A stretch of DNA of 62,796 nt from an uncultured Eubacteriales bacterium (GTDB lineage Bacteria; Bacillota; Clostridia; Lachnospirales; Lachnospiraceae): assembly GCA_900319355.1 (NCBI GenBank), contig ONOC01000011.1, positions 1 through 62,796 of the forward strand, read 5' to 3'. A program made the translations under genes and the position numbers. Below are positions 36,194-44,665 of the stretch, piece after piece (position 1 is the first letter of the stretch; each line of letters starts with the position of its first letter). The notes under the pieces are model-generated. The model saw only the letters and a program-made list of their open reading frames with translations. It did no database searches and was not told the origin of the DNA.

Positions 36194-37069
36194 ATGGCAA
36201 GGAAAAAAGGCGGAGGCGGAGGAGATGAAGGCGGAAGCTGGATGGACACCTATGGTGACCTGGTTACGCTTCTGCTGACCTTCTTCGTTCTCCTTTATTC
36301 GATGTCCAGCCTTGACCAGAGCAAATGGGAACTTTTCGTCAAGAGTATTTATCCCGGTATGGAAGATGCCGACGGTGAGGCCACGGAAAAGGTCATTCTG
36401 AATGCGAATGCCTCTTCCGCGAACTCTTCATCTTCGGGGGTTCTCGGAGATTCCGTCGAGATGAACGATGTGTCGGAGCTGGATGTGAATCAGCTGTATA
36501 TCACGCTCGCCAAACAGATGGACAGTCAGGGAGTGGAGGGTGCTTCGGTTTCCCGGGGCACCGATTATACGTTCGTGGAATTCAAGGACAATGTCTTCTT
36601 TGAGGGCGACTCTTCCACGATCTCCCAGGAAGGGCAGCGCGCCCTTGATGTATTCTGCGACGCGCTGGCTCCGTATGCGAATCAGATCTCGCAGATCGAT
36701 ATCATGGGCCACACGGCGTCGGCGGCCGGAGAGAACAATATCCGGAGCGACCGTATGCTGGCGGCGATGCGAGCCGCCGAGGTCTGCATCTATATCCAGA
36801 ACAAGAACTTTATCGATCCGGGCGAGCTGGTCAGCATGGAGTACGGCATGTTCCGGCCTGTGGCATCCAATGACACCGAGGAGGGGCGGATCGCCAACCG
36901 GCGTGTACAGATCCTCCTGATCGACAAGGGTGCGGAGGCGAGAAATCCCGATGACTACATGGAGGAGCAGAACAGCGGAGCCAATGCGGACAAAACGCTC
37001 TCAACAGACGGAAATCCGTCTACGGATGTGACGCTCGGTCAGGACGCGGCAGCGACAATTACGAATTAA
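36194..37069 (+). CDS. motB: Flagellar motor stator MotB
   Basis: 291 residues. One transmembrane segment starts at Y-G-D-L-V-T-L-L; Asp22 is the ion-binding residue. The C-terminal OmpA-like domain ends with N-R-R-V-Q-I, which anchors the stator to peptidoglycan. The 238-bp gap to fliM, where fliL usually sits, has no coding frame. Confidence 0.94.
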   Translation: MARKKGGGGGDEGGSWMDTYGDLVTLLLTFFVLLYSMSSLDQSKWELFVKSIYPGMEDADGEATEKVILNANASSANSSSSGVLGDSVEMNDVSELDVNQLYITLAKQMDSQGVEGASVSRGTDYTFVEFKDNVFFEGDSSTISQEGQRALDVFCDALAPYANQISQIDIMGHTASAAGENNIRSDRMLAAMRAAEVCIYIQNKNFIDPGELVSMEYGMFRPVASNDTEEGRIANRRVQILLIDKGAEARNPDDYMEEQNSGANADKTLSTDGNPSTDVTLGQDAAATITN

Positions 37070-37124
37070 AATCACTGCAGTCATAAATTTTTCCGTAAAA
37101 TTAATAGAATATTGGCTAAAATCC

Positions 37125-37154
37125 TTGTGACAAACCATGCAGAAGATGTAAAAT
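37125..37154 (+). promoter_or_regulatory. Possible internal promoter before fliM
   Basis: TTGTGA (37125-37130), 18 bases, TAAAAT (37149-37154) lies in the AT-rich motB-fliM gap. Further down GTAACAC and GTGTTAC (near 37225 and 37266) are inverted and could fold in the leader. Confidence 0.35.
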
Positions 37155-37307
37155 ATAACGATAGTGACTGTCTCCTGCATAAATCTGTTCAGTCTGACGG
37201 GATGGCAGGCAGATCACCTGGGGCATGTAACACGTGTCCCGGGCTTTGAAATGGCATGATGCAGGTGTTACGGACATCATAGAAAACCCAGGTAGAAGGC
37301 TGATATT

Positions 37308-38468
37308 ATGGCAGATGTATTATCACAAAGTGAGATTGATGCCCTTCTGAAATCCATGAAGGAGTCGACCCCGAAGGCACCTGCCGCTTCCGCGGAGCAG
37401 GCTCCGGCAGAACAGAAAGCGGCAGAGGTGCCGCAGACTGCCCCTGCGGAGGATGAGTACAGCAAGTACGATTTCTACAGCCCGAGGAAGTTCACCAAGG
37501 AGCGGCTCAAGCTTCTCAGAAGTATTTTTGAGAACTATGCCAGAATTCTGACCTCGCAGGTCAACGGTATTTACCGGACCATGACGGATATCACGGTCAT
37601 TGAGCTGCGGGAGAGCCGGTACTATGAATTTGTCAATTCCTTCCATGAGAATGACTGCATGACGATCGTGGAAGCGAGCGTCAAGGGCAAGGGCAAGTTC
37701 AGCGTACCGATGATGGCATATGTCACGCCGGGACTGACGCTCACGCTGTCGAACAGGATGCTCGGCGGCGGCGGAGAGGTCATTCATGTAGAGGACGATT
37801 ACCGGTATTCCGATATCGAGATGTCGCTCTACAAGAGGATCATGGAGAGCATCATTCATACGCTTTCCGACGGCTTCACGAATTACATAGACATGGATTT
37901 TCAGCCGACCCGTGTGGAGGAGAACCCTTCCATGGTTCAGGAAGTCGGGCTGGATGAGACGGTTGTGCTGGTTGTGCTCAATGTCGACGTAACCGGTATC
38001 GCATCAGAAAAAATCCGCTTCTGCATACCCGGCACGATGCTGGAACAGGTGTTCCGGATCATCGACAGCCGGAAGATGCTGGCAAGGGGATTTAAATATT
38101 CCAATAATTCAGACACCATCATGCATCATCTCGAGAATACGAGATTCCCGCTGACAGCGCAGCTGGGAACGGTAAGGCTTTCCATGGAGGACCTGTACCG
38201 GATGAAGGAAGGCGACATTATAGACCTGAACAAGACCAAGGACAGCCTGCTGACGCTGTACGTGGGAAAGCAGTCCTGGTTCAGGTGCTCCATGGGAACA
38301 CACAAGCGCAACATTGCCGTCCGGATTGAGGAAAGGATTCCGCGGCCGTCGGACGATGATGAGACTGAGGATATAAGCAGACTGATCGGTGAAGATTCCG
38401 GTGATGATGCCGGAGATACAGGTAACGGATCAGATGACGATGCCGCACCGAAGGAACGGGCAGAATAA
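37308..38468 (+). CDS. fliM: Motor switch protein FliM
   Basis: 386 residues. The N-terminal CheY-binding peptide L-S-Q-S-E-I-D-A-L-L is at residues 5-14; an Ala/Pro linker follows, then the FliM core (Y-D-F-Y-S-P-R-K-F, G-G-G-G, N-S-F-H-E-N-D) and a SpoA-type C-terminal domain. The last 40 residues are acidic. It forms the C-ring with FliG and FliY. Confidence 0.94.
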   Translation: MADVLSQSEIDALLKSMKESTPKAPAASAEQAPAEQKAAEVPQTAPAEDEYSKYDFYSPRKFTKERLKLLRSIFENYARILTSQVNGIYRTMTDITVIELRESRYYEFVNSFHENDCMTIVEASVKGKGKFSVPMMAYVTPGLTLTLSNRMLGGGGEVIHVEDDYRYSDIEMSLYKRIMESIIHTLSDGFTNYIDMDFQPTRVEENPSMVQEVGLDETVVLVVLNVDVTGIASEKIRFCIPGTMLEQVFRIIDSRKMLARGFKYSNNSDTIMHHLENTRFPLTAQLGTVRLSMEDLYRMKEGDIIDLNKTKDSLLTLYVGKQSWFRCSMGTHKRNIAVRIEERIPRPSDDDETEDISRLIGEDSGDDAGDTGNGSDDDAAPKERAE

Positions 38469-38508
38469 ACGGACAGAAACGTCTGATAAGTTGAAGGAGA
38501 ACTGAGAA

Positions 38509-38874
38509 ATGGCAAAAATTATGCTGGTTGATGACGCGGCCTTTATGAGAATGATGATCAAGAATTCTCTCAAGAACGGGGGATTCGGTGATGCGACTTT
38601 TATCGAGGCTACTGACGGTCTTGATGCGGTCAGCAAATACGGGACCGAACATCCGGACCTCGTTATCATGGATATCACCATGCCGAACATGGACGGTCTG
38701 CAGGCACTGAAGAAGATCAGAGAAGCGGACCCGAATGCGAAGGTTGTGATGTGTACCGCCATGGGCCAGGAAAGCATGGTCGTGGAAGCCATCAAATCCG
38801 GCGCGAGGGATTTTGTCGTAAAGCCGTTCAACGCAGAGAGAATCTGCTCTACGGTAAAGGAGATCCTGGGCTGA
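38509..38874 (+). CDS. cheY: Chemotaxis response regulator CheY
   Basis: 121 residues, a lone receiver domain. Acidic pair Asp8/Asp9, phosphorylation site Asp55, Thr83 and Lys105 are all in place. It carries the signal from CheA (not in the window) to FliM and FliY. The location beside fliM is common in Clostridia. Confidence 0.95.
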   Translation: MAKIMLVDDAAFMRMMIKNSLKNGGFGDATFIEATDGLDAVSKYGTEHPDLVIMDITMPNMDGLQALKKIREADPNAKVVMCTAMGQESMVVEAIKSGARDFVVKPFNAERICSTVKEILG

Positions 38875-38918
38875 TTTTTTCCGGGTCCGGATCTTTCGTT
38901 CTGAAAGGAGGAATGACT

Positions 38919-39377
38919 ATGTCGTCTTTTCTGGACAGCTTTGATATCAGTGCTTCGGGCATGAGCGCACAGAGAGTGCGCCTTGACGTGGCATCAGAAA
39001 ATATTGCCAATGTGGACACCACGAGAACGAAGGACGGAGGTCCTTATATCCGCAAGGATGTCGTTCTTGAGAGCTTCGGCGAGGGCACGACTTTCGCGAA
39101 TGCGCTCCGCAGGGCGAGAACAGGACAGAGTACGCTGAATACGGGCAAGAGCGGCGTCCGCGTGAAGGAAATTGTCGAGGATTCACGTGAGACGAAGCGC
39201 GTCTATGATCCGACCGATCCGGATGCCGATGAGGACGGATATGTGGAATATCCGAATGTGGACGTCCTGAAGGAGACGGTCGACGCCATGGAGGCAACAA
39301 GGTCCTATCAGGCGAATGTGACGGCGTTCAATGCCGTGAAACAGATGACGCAGTCAGCAATGGATATCAATATTTAA
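38919..39377 (+). CDS. flgC: Flagellar basal-body rod protein FlgC
   Basis: 152 residues. F-D-I-S-A-S-G-M-S-A-Q-R and S-E-N-I-A-N-V-D-T-T-R-T at the start and Y-Q-A-N-V-T-A-F-N-A-V-K at the end identify FlgC. ATG at 38919 is preferred to 38913 because AAAGGAGG ends 7 bases before it. Its position between cheY and fliY is unusual: it normally follows flgB and precedes fliE. Confidence 0.93.
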   Translation: MSSFLDSFDISASGMSAQRVRLDVASENIANVDTTRTKDGGPYIRKDVVLESFGEGTTFANALRRARTGQSTLNTGKSGVRVKEIVEDSRETKRVYDPTDPDADEDGYVEYPNVDVLKETVDAMEATRSYQANVTAFNAVKQMTQSAMDINI

Positions 39378-39412
39378 TACAGGTATTAATGACATCCAGG
39401 GAGAGATAAGCA

Positions 39413-41389
39413 ATGGGTACAACCACCTTTAACGCAATGGAAATCGACGCCATTGGCGAGATTATGAATATCAGTATCGGAGCATCGGCGACCGCCGTTT
39501 CCACCATGCTGGGAACCGCGACGAATATCACGACTCCGATCGTTTCCATCGAGACGAGGTCCCAGTTCAACTTCAAGGAGCTGGAGCCGGCGATCGGCGT
39601 GGAAATCTCTTATGTTAAAGGTCTTTCCGGCAGAAATGTCATGATGTTCAGCCGCGATGACGTCCGTGTCATCGTCGGTATGATGATGGGAGAGGAGATC
39701 CCTCCGGAAGAGTTCGAGATGAACGAACTCAACGAGAGTGCGATCCGCGAAGTCATGAACATGATGATGGGCTCGTCAGCTACCGCCCTGTCGGAGTTTC
39801 TGGGATATCCGGTTGATATCTCTACGCCTGTATCTTTTGAAGTCCATAATGCCAACGATTTTAAGGATAAATATTTCCCGAATGACGAGCCGCAGGTTGT
39901 GGTTCGTTTTTCTCTGGAAATCGGCGACAGACTGAGCAGTGAGTTCCTGAACATCATGGGGGCGGATCTGGCGAAGAAGCTTCTTGAGCCGTATGCGGAC
40001 AGTCTGGGCACCGGTACTTCCGTAGATTCGGAGCAGCCGGCGGCAGAAGCACCCGCGGCGGAGGTTTCCGCAGAGGCGGCAGCACCCGCGCCTGAGGCAG
40101 CGCCCGCACCTGAAGCGGCACCTGCGGCAGAGGCACCGGCAGCCGCGGACAGCGGTTCGGACAGGCCTCTGGATCAGAATGCGACGGATGCACTGCTTGC
40201 TTCTCTGAAAGCTGAGAACAGCGGCGATACCTCAGCGCCCGCACAGAGCGGAGCGGCGGAAGGCGCCGGCACAGAGGCGCCGAAGGCTCAGCCGATGAGC
40301 GATGAAGAAGCGAAGGCACAGTATGAATCCATGACGAAAGGCCAGCGGCCGCTGAGCCAGGGTGAGACGGACGCCATTCTTGCTTCGCTGAAACAGCAGG
40401 CGTCAGACGAAGGCGGTGCCGGTACGTCACAGCCGGCCGCACAGAGTGCGCCGTCCGGCGGTTCGGACAAACCGCTGGATCAGAATGCGACAGATGCACT
40501 GCTCGCCTCTCTGAAGGCGCAGAATGCGGCACCTCAGCCGGCACAGGCACAGAATGCAGCCCCTCAGGCCGCAGCACAGCCGGCACAGATGCAGAACGCA
40601 GCGGCACCTCAGCCGGCACAGGCACAGAGTGCAGCTCCTCAGGCCGCAGCACAGCCGGCACAGATGCAGAACACAGCGGCAGCACAGCCGGTGCAGGCTC
40701 CTCAGGCTGCAGCACAGCCGGCACAGATGCAGAACACGGCAGCGCCTCAGGCCGCGCCCGGGATGGCGCAGCAGGGTTACGCACCGCAGGGCTATCCTCA
40801 GCAGGGATACGCGCCGCAGCAGCCGTACATGCAGCAGCCATATTACGCACCGCAGCCTCAGGCCTATGCACCGCAGCCTGATCCGGCCATGGCGAAGCTT
40901 CTCCAGTCCATGCAGGAGTCACAGGCGCAGATGATGCAGCTTCTGGCTCACATGAACGACGATCAGAAGCAGGAAAAGGAAAGACGCGAGAAGGAAGAGC
41001 GGGAGCGCGAGGAGCGTGCGGCCGCGGAAAAGAAGGATGCGGCCCGCAGGGAGAAAGACGCGAAGCCGAAGGTTTTCCGCAACCTTCACGCACCGGAGTA
41101 TGCCGATATTCCGACCACCGGAGAAACCGAAGAAGAAAACCGCGAGATGCTGATGAAGGTCCCGCTGGAGATTTCCGTGGAGATCGGCCGGACAACGAAG
41201 CCGATCAAGGATATTCTCGAGCTGACACAGGGTTCCCTGGTCGTTCTCGACAAGATGGCCGGCGAGCAGGCCGACCTGTATGTGAACGGCGAGTGCATCG
41301 CCCGCGGCGACGTCGTTGTCGTTGAGGATAACTTCGGTATCCGTATTACCGAGATTCTGAATAAAGATATGTACAGGGAGGAAATCTGA
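39413..41389 (+). CDS. fliY: Motor switch phosphatase FliY (CheC-like plus FliN domain)
   Basis: 658 residues, much longer than usual. Residues 1-200 are CheC-like with two intact phosphatase motifs: D12/E16/N19 with a following P, and S-A-I-R-E-V-M-N near 113-120. Residues about 205-545 form a disordered Ala/Pro/Gln-rich linker with three copies of a FliM-type CheY-docking motif at about 250-266, 311-327 and 352-368 (P-L-D-Q-N-A-T-D-A-L-L and P-L-S-Q-G-E-T-D-A-I-L). After a charged helix (about 525-550) the C-terminal SpoA/FliN domain begins with M-K-V-P-L-E-I-S-V-E-I-G. FliY takes FliN's place in the C-ring and dephosphorylates CheY-P. Confidence 0.92.
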   Translation: MGTTTFNAMEIDAIGEIMNISIGASATAVSTMLGTATNITTPIVSIETRSQFNFKELEPAIGVEISYVKGLSGRNVMMFSRDDVRVIVGMMMGEEIPPEEFEMNELNESAIREVMNMMMGSSATALSEFLGYPVDISTPVSFEVHNANDFKDKYFPNDEPQVVVRFSLEIGDRLSSEFLNIMGADLAKKLLEPYADSLGTGTSVDSEQPAAEAPAAEVSAEAAAPAPEAAPAPEAAPAAEAPAAADSGSDRPLDQNATDALLASLKAENSGDTSAPAQSGAAEGAGTEAPKAQPMSDEEAKAQYESMTKGQRPLSQGETDAILASLKQQASDEGGAGTSQPAAQSAPSGGSDKPLDQNATDALLASLKAQNAAPQPAQAQNAAPQAAAQPAQMQNAAAPQPAQAQSAAPQAAAQPAQMQNTAAAQPVQAPQAAAQPAQMQNTAAPQAAPGMAQQGYAPQGYPQQGYAPQQPYMQQPYYAPQPQAYAPQPDPAMAKLLQSMQESQAQMMQLLAHMNDDQKQEKERREKEEREREERAAAEKKDAARREKDAKPKVFRNLHAPEYADIPTTGETEEENREMLMKVPLEISVEIGRTTKPIKDILELTQGSLVVLDKMAGEQADLYVNGECIARGDVVVVEDNFGIRITEILNKDMYREEI

Positions 41390-41784
41390 TGGGCGCACTG
41401 TCTGTCGTTTCCGTCATTCTTGTCTGCATCATCATCATTGTCATTGCCTGGCTTTTCAGCAGGCTGCTGGGCAGGACATGGTCGAAAGCGCAGAAAGGGC
41501 GCTATCTGGATATCGTGGATCAGGTTCCCCTCGGACAGGACCGGGCGATCCTGATCGTCAGCATTCAGGGACATTACTATCTCGTGGGCGCCACAGCGCA
41601 GCACATTCAGCTGCTCGCGGAGCTCGGCGAGGATTTTGATCCCGGTGACGTCCGGGAGACTTTCGGACCCGGGCAGAACGGCGGTGCCGGAAACGGTGCC
41701 GGCGGGATGAATTTTTCCGACGCGCTGAAGCTGAATCTGAAGAAGCTGTCGGATCAGATGACTAACAGGAAAGGCCGTAAATAA
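41389..41784 (+). CDS. fliO: Flagellar biosynthesis protein FliO
   Basis: 131 residues. One N-terminal transmembrane segment and a short cytoplasmic domain with Y-L-D-I-V-D-Q-V-P-L-G and I-L-I-V-S-I. FliO helps assemble the FliP-FliR gate. Start and fliY stop share TGATG; fliP begins right after its stop. Confidence 0.85.
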   Translation: MGALSVVSVILVCIIIIVIAWLFSRLLGRTWSKAQKGRYLDIVDQVPLGQDRAILIVSIQGHYYLVGATAQHIQLLAELGEDFDPGDVRETFGPGQNGGAGNGAGGMNFSDALKLNLKKLSDQMTNRKGRK

Positions 41785-42459
41785 ATGGAAGATGTGTCAA
41801 CAATCTCGCAGATCATAACCGGACTGAACGGCGGAAATGTGCCGGCGCTGGATATGATCTATACGCTGACACTGGTGGCGCTGCTTCCCTCGATTGTGAT
41901 TATGATGACCTCCTTCGTGAGGATCATCATAATTCTTTCTTTCACGAGGAATGCCCTTGGTGTGCAGAACACGCCGCCCAATATCGTTCTGACCGGTATG
42001 GCGCTGTTTCTGACGCTGTTCATCATGTCGCCCACGCTGAGCGATATCCGGACAGAGGCGTATGAACCGTACAAAAGCGGGGAGATCACGCAGGAAGAGG
42101 CCATTACCCGCTCCGTGGAGCCCATGAAGGAATTCATGCTGAAGAATACGGAGCAGAATACACTGAATAAGTTTGTCAGCATGGCACACCAGAAGAAACT
42201 GGATAATCCGAAGGATTATTCCCTGACGATCATCACCCCGGCTTTCATGACCAGCGAACTGAAGCGCGGATTTATGGCCGGATTTCTGATATATCTGCCG
42301 TTCCTGCTGATTGACGTCGTCGTCGCCACGACCCTGATGTCGATGGGTATGGCCATGATGCCGCCTACCATGGTTTCGATGCCGTTCAAGCTGCTGCTTT
42401 TCGTCAGCGTAGACGGCTGGAACCTGCTGTTCTCGACACTGATCAACAGTTTCAGATAA
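41785..42459 (+). CDS. fliP: Flagellar export gate protein FliP
   Basis: 224 residues with four transmembrane segments. Conserved stretches: M-M-T-S-F-V-R-I-I-I-I-L-S, G-V-Q-N-T-P-P-N, S-E-L-K-R-G-F and P-F-K-L-L-L-F-V at the end. FliP forms the core of the export gate with FliQ and FliR. Confidence 0.95.
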   Translation: MEDVSTISQIITGLNGGNVPALDMIYTLTLVALLPSIVIMMTSFVRIIIILSFTRNALGVQNTPPNIVLTGMALFLTLFIMSPTLSDIRTEAYEPYKSGEITQEEAITRSVEPMKEFMLKNTEQNTLNKFVSMAHQKKLDNPKDYSLTIITPAFMTSELKRGFMAGFLIYLPFLLIDVVVATTLMSMGMAMMPPTMVSMPFKLLLFVSVDGWNLLFSTLINSFR

Positions 42460-42475
42460 CAAAGGACAGACGAAA

Positions 42476-42739
42476 ATGACAAATGCTGAAATCCTGGACG
42501 TTGTCCGGGAAACCTTTATGATGGCGCTGAGGATCTCGCTTCCGTTTCTGCTCGTCAGTATGCTGATCGGACTGATTCTTGCCATCCTGCAGGCGGCCAC
42601 ATCGATCAATGAGCAGACGCTGATGTTCGTGCTGAAGCTGGTCGGGATCGTCGTGATGATTTTTCTGCTGGGCAGTTCCATACTGACCAGCCTGCAGGGA
42701 TTTTTTACGGATATACTGCAGATGATAGAAACCGGATAA
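42476..42739 (+). CDS. fliQ: Flagellar export gate protein FliQ
   Basis: 87 residues, two transmembrane helices. L-L-V-S-M-L-I-G-L-I-L-A-I-L-Q-A-A-T-S-I-N-E is the FliQ signature. It sits between fliP and fliR with short spacers. Confidence 0.95.
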   Translation: MTNAEILDVVRETFMMALRISLPFLLVSMLIGLILAILQAATSINEQTLMFVLKLVGIVVMIFLLGSSILTSLQGFFTDILQMIETG

Positions 42740-42752
42740 CGGAGGATGAACG

Positions 42753-43529
42753 GTGGGCCTTCAGATCGTTGTTCTGTTTGCCTTTATCATAATGAGAATG
42801 ACCGGAGCGGTCGCTTTTAACCCGGTGTTCGGACACAGCAATGTGCCTGCGACGATCCGCGGCGCGCTGGTCATGGTCTTCTCCATCATGATGTACATGT
42901 GGACAGGCGGAACGATGACGGAGATGCCGGGTACGATTATCGAGTTTTCGGTCATGGCGCTGAAGGAACTGTTCTTCGGCTTCGTGATCGGCTTTGGCTT
43001 TCAGCTCGCCGTCATGGTGATCCGCTACGGTACGGCGATTATTGATTACACCATGGGACTTTCCATGGCACAGGTATATGATCCGCAGACCAGTACGCAG
43101 ATGACGGTTTCCTCGCAGCTGTACAACGCATTCATGATGCTTGTCTTCATGGCGAAGGACGGGCACCTGCGTTTTATGCAGATTGTATTCGGCGCGGCGG
43201 ATACCATTCCGTTCGGACAGGTTATGCTGAACCTGGAGCTGCCGAAATATGTCATTCAGTATTTCGCCCAGTGCATTGTCATGGGCATTCAGTTTGCGAT
43301 GCCGATCATCATCATCGAAATGCTGATTGAGGTGTCGGTGGGCCTTCTCATGAGAGTTGTGCCGCAGATCAATATTTTTGCGGTAAACTTCCAGATAAAA
43401 ATCATCGTCGGCCTTCTGATGCTGCTGATCCTTTTCACACCGATGTCCGATGTGATCGACCGGGCGTGGTCGTCCATGTTCGACCAGATCTATCAGCTCG
43501 TGGGGCTGATGACGCCGGTTTCGCAGTAA
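42753..43529 (+). CDS. fliR: Flagellar export gate protein FliR
   Basis: 258 residues from a GTG start; GGAGG lies just upstream. About six transmembrane segments. The conserved cluster near residues 70-80 (K-E-L-F-F-G-F-V-I-G) and Y-G-T-A-I-I-D fit FliR. It forms the export gate with FliP and FliQ. Confidence 0.93.
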   Translation: MGLQIVVLFAFIIMRMTGAVAFNPVFGHSNVPATIRGALVMVFSIMMYMWTGGTMTEMPGTIIEFSVMALKELFFGFVIGFGFQLAVMVIRYGTAIIDYTMGLSMAQVYDPQTSTQMTVSSQLYNAFMMLVFMAKDGHLRFMQIVFGAADTIPFGQVMLNLELPKYVIQYFAQCIVMGIQFAMPIIIIEMLIEVSVGLLMRVVPQINIFAVNFQIKIIVGLLMLLILFTPMSDVIDRAWSSMFDQIYQLVGLMTPVSQ

Positions 43530-43585
43530 ACCTGCCTGCTGCAGGCGGTGCCGCATGATGATCATCTCAGGCCGGAGGATATAAT

Positions 43586-44653
43586 TTGGCTGGTGAAGAC
43601 AAAACCGAACAGCCGACTGCCAAACGGATTAATGATACCAGGGCAGAAGGAAACGTGTTCCAGAGCCGCGACATCGTCACGGTGGCGGTCCTTCTGATCG
43701 TGACAGTCATTCTCAGGTTCCGGCTGTCCGCTATGGAAACGGAGCTCTCGAATTTTCTGAAGCATGTGCTGACGCTGATGCGGGGTGACACCTCGTCCAT
43801 GCTCAGCAAGGAGCTTATGATAGAATTTGCGCGCACGGCGGCTGTCTGCGCGCTGCCGATCGCCATTCTGGCGGCGGCCGTGGAGATTCTGGCGGCCGGC
43901 GTACAGACGAGATTCAACTTCTCGCAGAAGGCATTAAGGCCGAAGCTTTCGCGCCTCAACCCGGCAAACGGAATCAAGAGGGTCTTCTCTCTCCGCGGGC
44001 TGATGACGCTTCTGAAAAATATTGTAAAAATCATCATTCTGTTCTACTTTGCCTACACCATGATCCGGGATGATATCATCCCGATCGCGAGAACGATGGA
44101 TATGTCGGTCCCGCAGGGGGCGGCAGAACTTTTTTCGATGATGTATGATCTCGTCATGCGGATCATCATGGCCTTCGCGGTTATCGCGGCCGTCGACTAC
44201 CTGTTTGAGCGCCGGCAGTATACGAAGGATCTCATGATGACCAAGCAGGAGGTCAAAGAGGAATACAAGATGACCGAGGGCAACCCCGAGATCAAGGGCC
44301 GCATCAGGAGAAAGCAGCGTGAGATTTCACAGCGCCGGATGATGCAGCAGGTCCCTCAGGCGGATGTCGTCGTCAGAAACCCTACGCACTACGCGGTGGC
44401 TCTCAAATATGAGCCGCACAAGACGCCGGCGCCTGTCGTGCTGGCGAAGGGTGTGGATTCTCTCGCGCTGAAAATCGTCAGCGTCGCGGAGGAGAATGAC
44501 GTGCCGTGCATTGAGAACGTGCCTCTGGCGAGGTCACTCTATAAAGCATGCGAGGTCAACGAGGTGATTCCTCCGGAGTTCTACGGAGTTGTCGCGGAAC
44601 TGCTTGTCTTCATCTACCGACAGGAGAACAGGGAAGACATTCTGAACATGTAA
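43586..44653 (+). CDS. flhB: Export substrate switch protein FlhB
   Basis: 355 residues from a TTG start with GGAGG upstream. N-terminus G-E-D-K-T-E-Q-P-T-A-K-R is typical. Four transmembrane segments precede the autocleavage site N-P-T-H-Y (near 270). FlhB responds to FliK when the hook is complete, so an absent FliK would matter here. Confidence 0.95.
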   Translation: MAGEDKTEQPTAKRINDTRAEGNVFQSRDIVTVAVLLIVTVILRFRLSAMETELSNFLKHVLTLMRGDTSSMLSKELMIEFARTAAVCALPIAILAAAVEILAAGVQTRFNFSQKALRPKLSRLNPANGIKRVFSLRGLMTLLKNIVKIIILFYFAYTMIRDDIIPIARTMDMSVPQGAAELFSMMYDLVMRIIMAFAVIAAVDYLFERRQYTKDLMMTKQEVKEEYKMTEGNPEIKGRIRRKQREISQRRMMQQVPQADVVVRNPTHYAVALKYEPHKTPAPVVLAKGVDSLALKIVSVAEENDVPCIENVPLARSLYKACEVNEVIPPEFYGVVAELLVFIYRQENREDILNM

Positions 44654-44665
44654 GGGATCAGACGA

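Noticed and set aside
37070..37307. A missing or small fliL between motB and fliM
   Set aside because: No frame with a membrane segment and FliL-like length exists in the 238-bp gap.
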